Below, piece after piece: positions 5,673-6,107 of a DNA stretch of 6,107 bases. The notes under the pieces are model-generated. The model did no database searches and was not told the DNA's origin. It was given only the letters and a program-made list of their open reading frames with translations. Position 1 is the first letter of the stretch; every line of letters starts with the position of its first letter. Location of the stretch: assembly GCA_025934335.1 (NCBI GenBank), contig JAICYG010000155.1, positions 1 through 6,107 on the forward strand, given 5' to 3'. The DNA is from Thermoleophilia bacterium (GTDB lineage Bacteria > Actinomycetota > Thermoleophilia > Gaiellales > Gaiellaceae). A program made the position numbers and the translations under genes.

Positions 5673-6107
5673 GCTACCTCCAGCTCGAGAGCCTCCACCG
5701 CCACTTCGGAGCCGTCAAGGCGCTGAACGGCATCGACATCACCCTCGGCGAGGGCGAGTTCCTCTCGCTGCTCGGGCCCTCAGGCTGCGGCAAGACGACG
5801 GCGCTGCGTCTCGTCGCCGGCTTCGACCGTCCCGACAAGGGGCGGATCGTCGTCGAGGGCAAGGACATCACCGGCGTCGCTCCCAACAAGCGCGACATGG
5901 GGATGGTCTTCCAGGCGTACTCGCTGTTCCCGAACATGACGGCGGCGCAGAACGTCGAGTTCGGTCTGCGGATCCGCGGGCGCGACAAGGGCGGCCGGCG
6001 GCAGCGTGTCGGCGAGCTGCTCGAGCTCGTCGGCCTCGGCCACGCGGGCGACCGGTTCCCGCACCAGCTCTCGGTCGTCTTGCAGCAGCGCGTCGCCCTC
6101 GCGCGTG
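5669..6107 (+). CDS. ABC importer ATP-binding subunit (PotA-like), 5' part, with altered signature motif
   Basis: Energises the importer by ATP hydrolysis at the cytoplasmic face. The visible 146 residues include FGAVKAL (13-19), Walker A GPSGCGKTT (36-44), the Q-loop VFQAYSLFPNMT (80-91) with Q82, and QNVEFGL (94-100), all as in PotA/FbpC-type importer ATPases. The start ATG overlaps the permease stop (ATGA). The ABC signature should read LSGGQQQRVALAR but reads LSVVLQQRVALAR (134-146): codons GTC GTC TTG at 6074-6082 replace the usual Gly-Gly-Gln. The frame is intact on both sides. Loss of these glycines normally abolishes ATP hydrolysis, so this is either a real unusual variant or a base-calling or assembly fault. 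Walker B, the H-loop and any C-terminal regulatory domain lie outside the window. Confidence 0.9.
   Translation, partial: MSYLQLESLHRHFGAVKALNGIDITLGEGEFLSLLGPSGCGKTTALRLVAGFDRPDKGRIVVEGKDITGVAPNKRDMGMVFQAYSLFPNMTAAQNVEFGLRIRGRDKGGRRQRVGELLELVGLGHAGDRFPHQLSVVLQQRVALAR

Overview
The window is GC-rich DNA (roughly two thirds or more G+C) with short intergenic gaps, stop/start overlaps (GTGA, ATGA) and a probable leaderless start. Together with the protein sequences this suggests a high-GC actinobacterium, perhaps of the Thermoleophilia (Gaiellales/Solirubrobacterales). The taxonomic placement is an inference from sequence style only.

Layout: two divergent gene clusters flank a 138-bp control region (2646-2783). 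Leftward (minus strand) are a PHP-domain phosphoesterase (1728-2645), an FAD-dependent glycerol-3-phosphate dehydrogenase glpD (280-1755), and the 5' part of a formate dehydrogenase-like molybdopterin oxidoreductase (1-323) that continues past the left edge. Rightward (plus strand) is an ABC importer operon: solute-binding protein (2784-3971), two permeases (4033-4872 and 4869-5672) and an ATPase (5669 to beyond the right edge).

The strongest special feature is in the formate dehydrogenase gene. An in-frame TGA at 83-81 lies exactly where this family has its catalytic Sec/Cys. The conserved protein continues in the same frame after it, and a 6-bp stem with a GGTCT loop follows at the spacing of a bacterial SECIS element. 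An ordinary gene caller would end the gene at this TGA and report an 80-residue fragment. The same gene appears to start without the usual N-terminal [4Fe-4S] domain, and the adjoining 3' end of glpD looks frameshifted.

Other notable points are a perfect 12-bp hairpin between the binding-protein and first permease genes that buries the permease Shine-Dalgarno sequence; two neighbouring TTCC...GGAA inverted repeats in the divergent promoter region; and an ATPase whose ABC signature reads LSVVLQQR instead of LSGGQQQR.

Functionally, a PHP phosphoesterase and a glycerol-3-phosphate dehydrogenase sit next to an importer of the polyamine/iron/phosphonate-type superfamily. This invites the hypothesis that the cluster takes up and breaks down an organic phosphate such as a glycerophosphodiester, but the sequence does not fix the substrate. 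No RNA genes, insertion sequences, CRISPR arrays or attachment sites were seen.
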